From assembly GCF_015533855.1 (NCBI RefSeq), contig NZ_AP024154.1, forward strand, positions 871,001 through 935,000: 64,000 nucleotides of DNA, read 5' to 3'. Of the stretch, positions 61,850 to 64,000 are shown one piece after another (the first letter of the stretch is position 1; every line of letters begins with the position of its first letter). Origin of the DNA: Echinicola sp. 20G. Its GTDB lineage: Bacteria > Bacteroidota > Bacteroidia > Cytophagales > Cyclobacteriaceae. The notes below the pieces were generated by a model that had not been told where the DNA came from, made no database searches, and saw nothing but the letters and a program-made list of their open reading frames with translations. Made by a program: the position numbers and the translations under genes.

Positions 61850-62995
61850 CTAAAACAAACTGTAATATATTCTTTCAGCATCCTCAAAGGTCAATTCTTT
61901 GGGGTTGTTTTTAAGCAATCTTGTCACTTTCATCGCCAAGCCAGTCAATTCTGCCACATCGCCCTTTTGAACGCCCAAAGCGGTCAAATTTTGTGGAATA
62001 TCACATAGTTTAACCAACTCCCTCACTTTCTCCACACCATTTATGGCCGTTTCCTCTAGTGTTTCTCCTTCAGTTGCTCCCATCGCTAATGCTATCTGCA
62101 CATGCTTATGAATATTGGAAGACATATTGTAGGCCATCACTTCTGGAAGTAGCACTGCATTGGCCAGACCATGCGGTACATGGTACTTTCCTCCTAGAGG
62201 ATAACTGAGGGCATGCACTGCTGCAGTATTGACAGGCCCCAAACACAAACCTCCATACATACTGCCCAAAGCCACAGCAGACCGGGCATCCATATCATCG
62301 CCTTTTTCATATGCCCTTTTCAAATTACGGCCAATTAAGGCAATTCCCCTCAATGCATAATCATCCACCAGTGGATGACTGAATTTATTGGTATATGCCT
62401 CAATACAATGGGAAAGCGCATCTATTCCCGTCTCAGCTGTAATTTTAGGAGGTAATCCTATTGTCAATTCAGGGTCAATGTATGTGGCATCTGGCACAAG
62501 ATAGGGACTGATAATTCCCTTTTTCTCCAATGTTGATTCATCCAAAAGAATGGCATTGGGAGAAACTTCACTACCCGTTCCAGAAGTGGTTGGAATGCAC
62601 ACCATGTGCGTGCCCCGACCTTTTAACAAATTTATACCTACAAAATCAGATAACTGCCCAGTACTGTCCTGCATGGCAGCCAAAATCTTGGCCAGGTCCA
62701 AAACACTTCCTCCCCCAATGCCTACTATACTTTCTGGGTTATAGGCCTTGACTTCTTTCAAATATTCATTGTAAAGATCAAAAGTAGGCTCGCCGTTATC
62801 ATATACCGTTACTTTCACCTTTAAACCTGCTTTCTCCATCAGTCGGAGCCCTTCTTCAAACCTGGACACCAAAGGTGCGGCAATCAGAATCCATATTCTA
62901 GCTCTGCCAGCCTGAATGGTGTCCTCCACATATTGAGATAAGGCCCCAGTCCCAAACACCAGTTTTTGGGGTTGTAATAAACTAATTGCCCTCAT
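61850..62995 (-). CDS. iron-containing alcohol dehydrogenase
   Basis: 381-residue group III NAD(P)-dependent dehydrogenase. Cofactor motif GIGGGSVLDLAK near residue 92 and metal ligands Asp192, His196, His261 and His275 (GIDALSHCIEAY, AAVHALSYPLGGKYHVPHG), at FucO-like spacing. Substrates could be lactaldehyde, a hydroxy acid or an acid-sugar semialdehyde; the sequence does not tell which. The start overlaps the transporter stop as ATGA, and it belongs to the same transcript as the acid-sugar genes. Confidence 0.9.
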   Translation of the reverse strand: MRAISLLQPQKLVFGTGALSQYVEDTIQAGRARIWILIAAPLVSRFEEGLRLMEKAGLKVKVTVYDNGEPTFDLYNEYLKEVKAYNPESIVGIGGGSVLDLAKILAAMQDSTGQLSDFVGINLLKGRGTHMVCIPTTSGTGSEVSPNAILLDESTLEKKGIISPYLVPDATYIDPELTIGLPPKITAETGIDALSHCIEAYTNKFSHPLVDDYALRGIALIGRNLKRAYEKGDDMDARSAVALGSMYGGLCLGPVNTAAVHALSYPLGGKYHVPHGLANAVLLPEVMAYNMSSNIHKHVQIALAMGATEGETLEETAINGVEKVRELVKLCDIPQNLTALGVQKGDVAELTGLAMKVTRLLKNNPKELTFEDAERIYYSLF

Positions 62996-64000
62996 GAAAA
63001 TTGACTTATTTTTTCCACATTTTTCTTCTCTTTGAAATAACCATAAATGGTCAAATTTGCATCTGCCTTCGGCCGCTTGAAAAACAAACTGGCGATATAT
63101 CCGACGATCAAAACGATCAGGTGACTATAAACTCCCAGCATGTACTTGTGCTGGGAGAAATTGTATTGCCCCAAATCCAACAACAAGCTCTTTTCTCCTC
63201 CTCCAAAACTAATGGGAGTGGAAGTCAATAAGGCATAGGCTGTAAACAACACGCAAACACCAATTCCTATATAAAGGCCTTCCTTATTGGCCCTCCTGCT
63301 TAAAAGGCCCAATAGAAAAATCCCGACTATTCCAGCTGAGAAAATAGCATAAAGGCCAAAGACGGCTCCTAGCACCCCTTCACCTTGCCAAAGCACATAT
63401 AGCACCGCTACAAATGCAGCCGCCAAGCCGGCGATTAGCACCAAAATCCTCCCCACCTTTAACTTTTGGTGGGTACTACAATTGGGATTAAATCGCTTAT
63501 AATAATCTTCTACTCCGACCGCGGCAAGACAGTTCATGTCCGAATCCAAACTGGAGATGGCTGCCGCTGCCAAAGCGGAAAGCACCAAGCCCGTTACCCC
63601 AGGTGGCAATTCCGTCATGATGAAATAAGGGAAAACCGCATCCACGGTAGTTCCTGCAGGTAACGCAGTTCCTGAAATTTGATAAAAAACAAACAGCAAT
63701 GAGCCGATCAACATAAAAAGAGTCCATACTGGAACACTCAAAAACACGCCCAAGTAGGCCGCTTTTTTGGCCTCGTGATCATTTCTGGCTGTAAGGTAGC
63801 GCTGTACGATGGTCTGATCGGTGCCATATTTTTGGATGGCATAAAATATTCCGTTGACCACCATCACGATGAAAGTGAGCTGCGTAAAGTCAATGTCATA
63901 TGGTCCAAAGCCTATTTTTTTCATGTTGATGGCTTCCTCCATGACCCTTTGTGGGCCTCCTTCCGGCACCCATAAAAGAAGGATCAAGCAGAAAACCCCA
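62992..64000 (-). CDS. sodium:solute symporter, partial
   Basis: C-terminal part (about 335 residues) of an inner-membrane symporter of the SSS family, cut by the right edge of the window; the frame is open to the edge. The family block GTDQTIVQRYLTARNDHEAKKAAYLGV is clear, with about seven helices and a short basic tail after it. The substrate is probably a sugar or sugar acid made by the enzymes encoded downstream. The stop overlaps the dehydrogenase start as ATGA. Confidence 0.9.
   Translation of the reverse strand, partial: GVFCLILLLWVPEGGPQRVMEEAINMKKIGFGPYDIDFTQLTFIVMVVNGIFYAIQKYGTDQTIVQRYLTARNDHEAKKAAYLGVFLSVPVWTLFMLIGSLLFVFYQISGTALPAGTTVDAVFPYFIMTELPPGVTGLVLSALAAAAISSLDSDMNCLAAVGVEDYYKRFNPNCSTHQKLKVGRILVLIAGLAAAFVAVLYVLWQGEGVLGAVFGLYAIFSAGIVGIFLLGLLSRRANKEGLYIGIGVCVLFTAYALLTSTPISFGGGEKSLLLDLGQYNFSQHKYMLGVYSHLIVLIVGYIASLFFKRPKADANLTIYGYFKEKKNVEKISQFS

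Noticed and set aside
50021..64000. Complete polysaccharide utilisation locus
   Set aside because: No SusC or SusD gene lies in the window; only the enzyme, transporter and catabolic part is visible.

Overview
The window comes from a member of the Bacteroidota, most likely the order Cytophagales and probably close to Cyclobacteriaceae (Algoriphagus, Echinicola, Cyclobacterium). The reasons are promoters of the TAnnTTTG type, few Shine-Dalgarno sequences, type IX secretion (T9SS) C-terminal tails, a Rho factor with a long N-terminal insertion, the rpsU-xerC-hpf operon, DUF4221-like and TlpA-like lipoproteins, and a set of polysaccharide-degrading enzymes. Genus and species cannot be fixed from the sequence alone. 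No rRNA or tRNA gene, CRISPR array, prophage or plasmid origin was seen.

Layout. Positions 1-8400 hold three secreted proteins on the minus strand: a glycine-rich one and two large tandem paralogues, all with the same C-terminal module and T9SS tail. Positions 8400-13350 carry rho, serS and a TlpA-like thioredoxin lipoprotein. Positions 13490-18220 are a cytochrome c maturation operon, ccmB-ccmC-ccmD-ccmE-ccmF, whose CcmE has a Cys in place of the usual heme-binding His. Next come a DUF2520 protein, a UbiA-type prenyltransferase, purN and purH. Between purH and mreB lies a REPtron-like element: a RAYT (Y1/HUH) transposase gene broken by an in-frame TGA, flanked on both sides by the same ordered set of three short palindromes. 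Positions 23500-28965 are the cell-shape operon mreB-mreC-mreD-mrdA-rodA.

Positions 29000-36400 hold a sulfatase, a conserved unknown, ferredoxin-tdk-recO, a lipoprotein, a 2-oxoglutarate/Fe(II) oxygenase and a chromate-type transporter. Positions 36400-42260 look like an envelope-glycan set: a flippase-like membrane protein, a family 2 glycosyltransferase, two GT39-type transferases and a PAP2 phosphatase. Then follow rpsU-xerC-hpf, an acyl-CoA dehydrogenase, galE, a DUF2306-like membrane protein, a small regulator operon and a DUF4221-like lipoprotein.

Positions 50021-64000 are one long minus-strand catabolic cluster. In transcription order it runs: Na+/solute symporter (cut by the window edge), iron alcohol dehydrogenase, PdxA-like dehydrogenase, DUF1537 acid-sugar kinase, an esterase with an N-terminal STN-like domain, GH95, GH105, an MGH1-like (alpha/alpha)6 glycosidase and GH78 alpha-L-rhamnosidase. 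Several genes overlap as ATGA. The set fits stripping of a rhamnose- and uronate-containing, acylated polysaccharide, with co-expressed import and breakdown of a four-carbon sugar acid. No SusC/SusD pair is inside the window, so a complete polysaccharide utilisation locus cannot be claimed.

The most notable observations are the REPtron with duplicated palindrome arrays, the CXXXY-type CcmE, the tandem T9SS paralogues with a shared bipartite upstream motif, promoters so close to start codons that leaderless mRNAs are implied, and the linkage of acid-sugar catabolism to a deglycosylation operon with an STN-esterase fusion.
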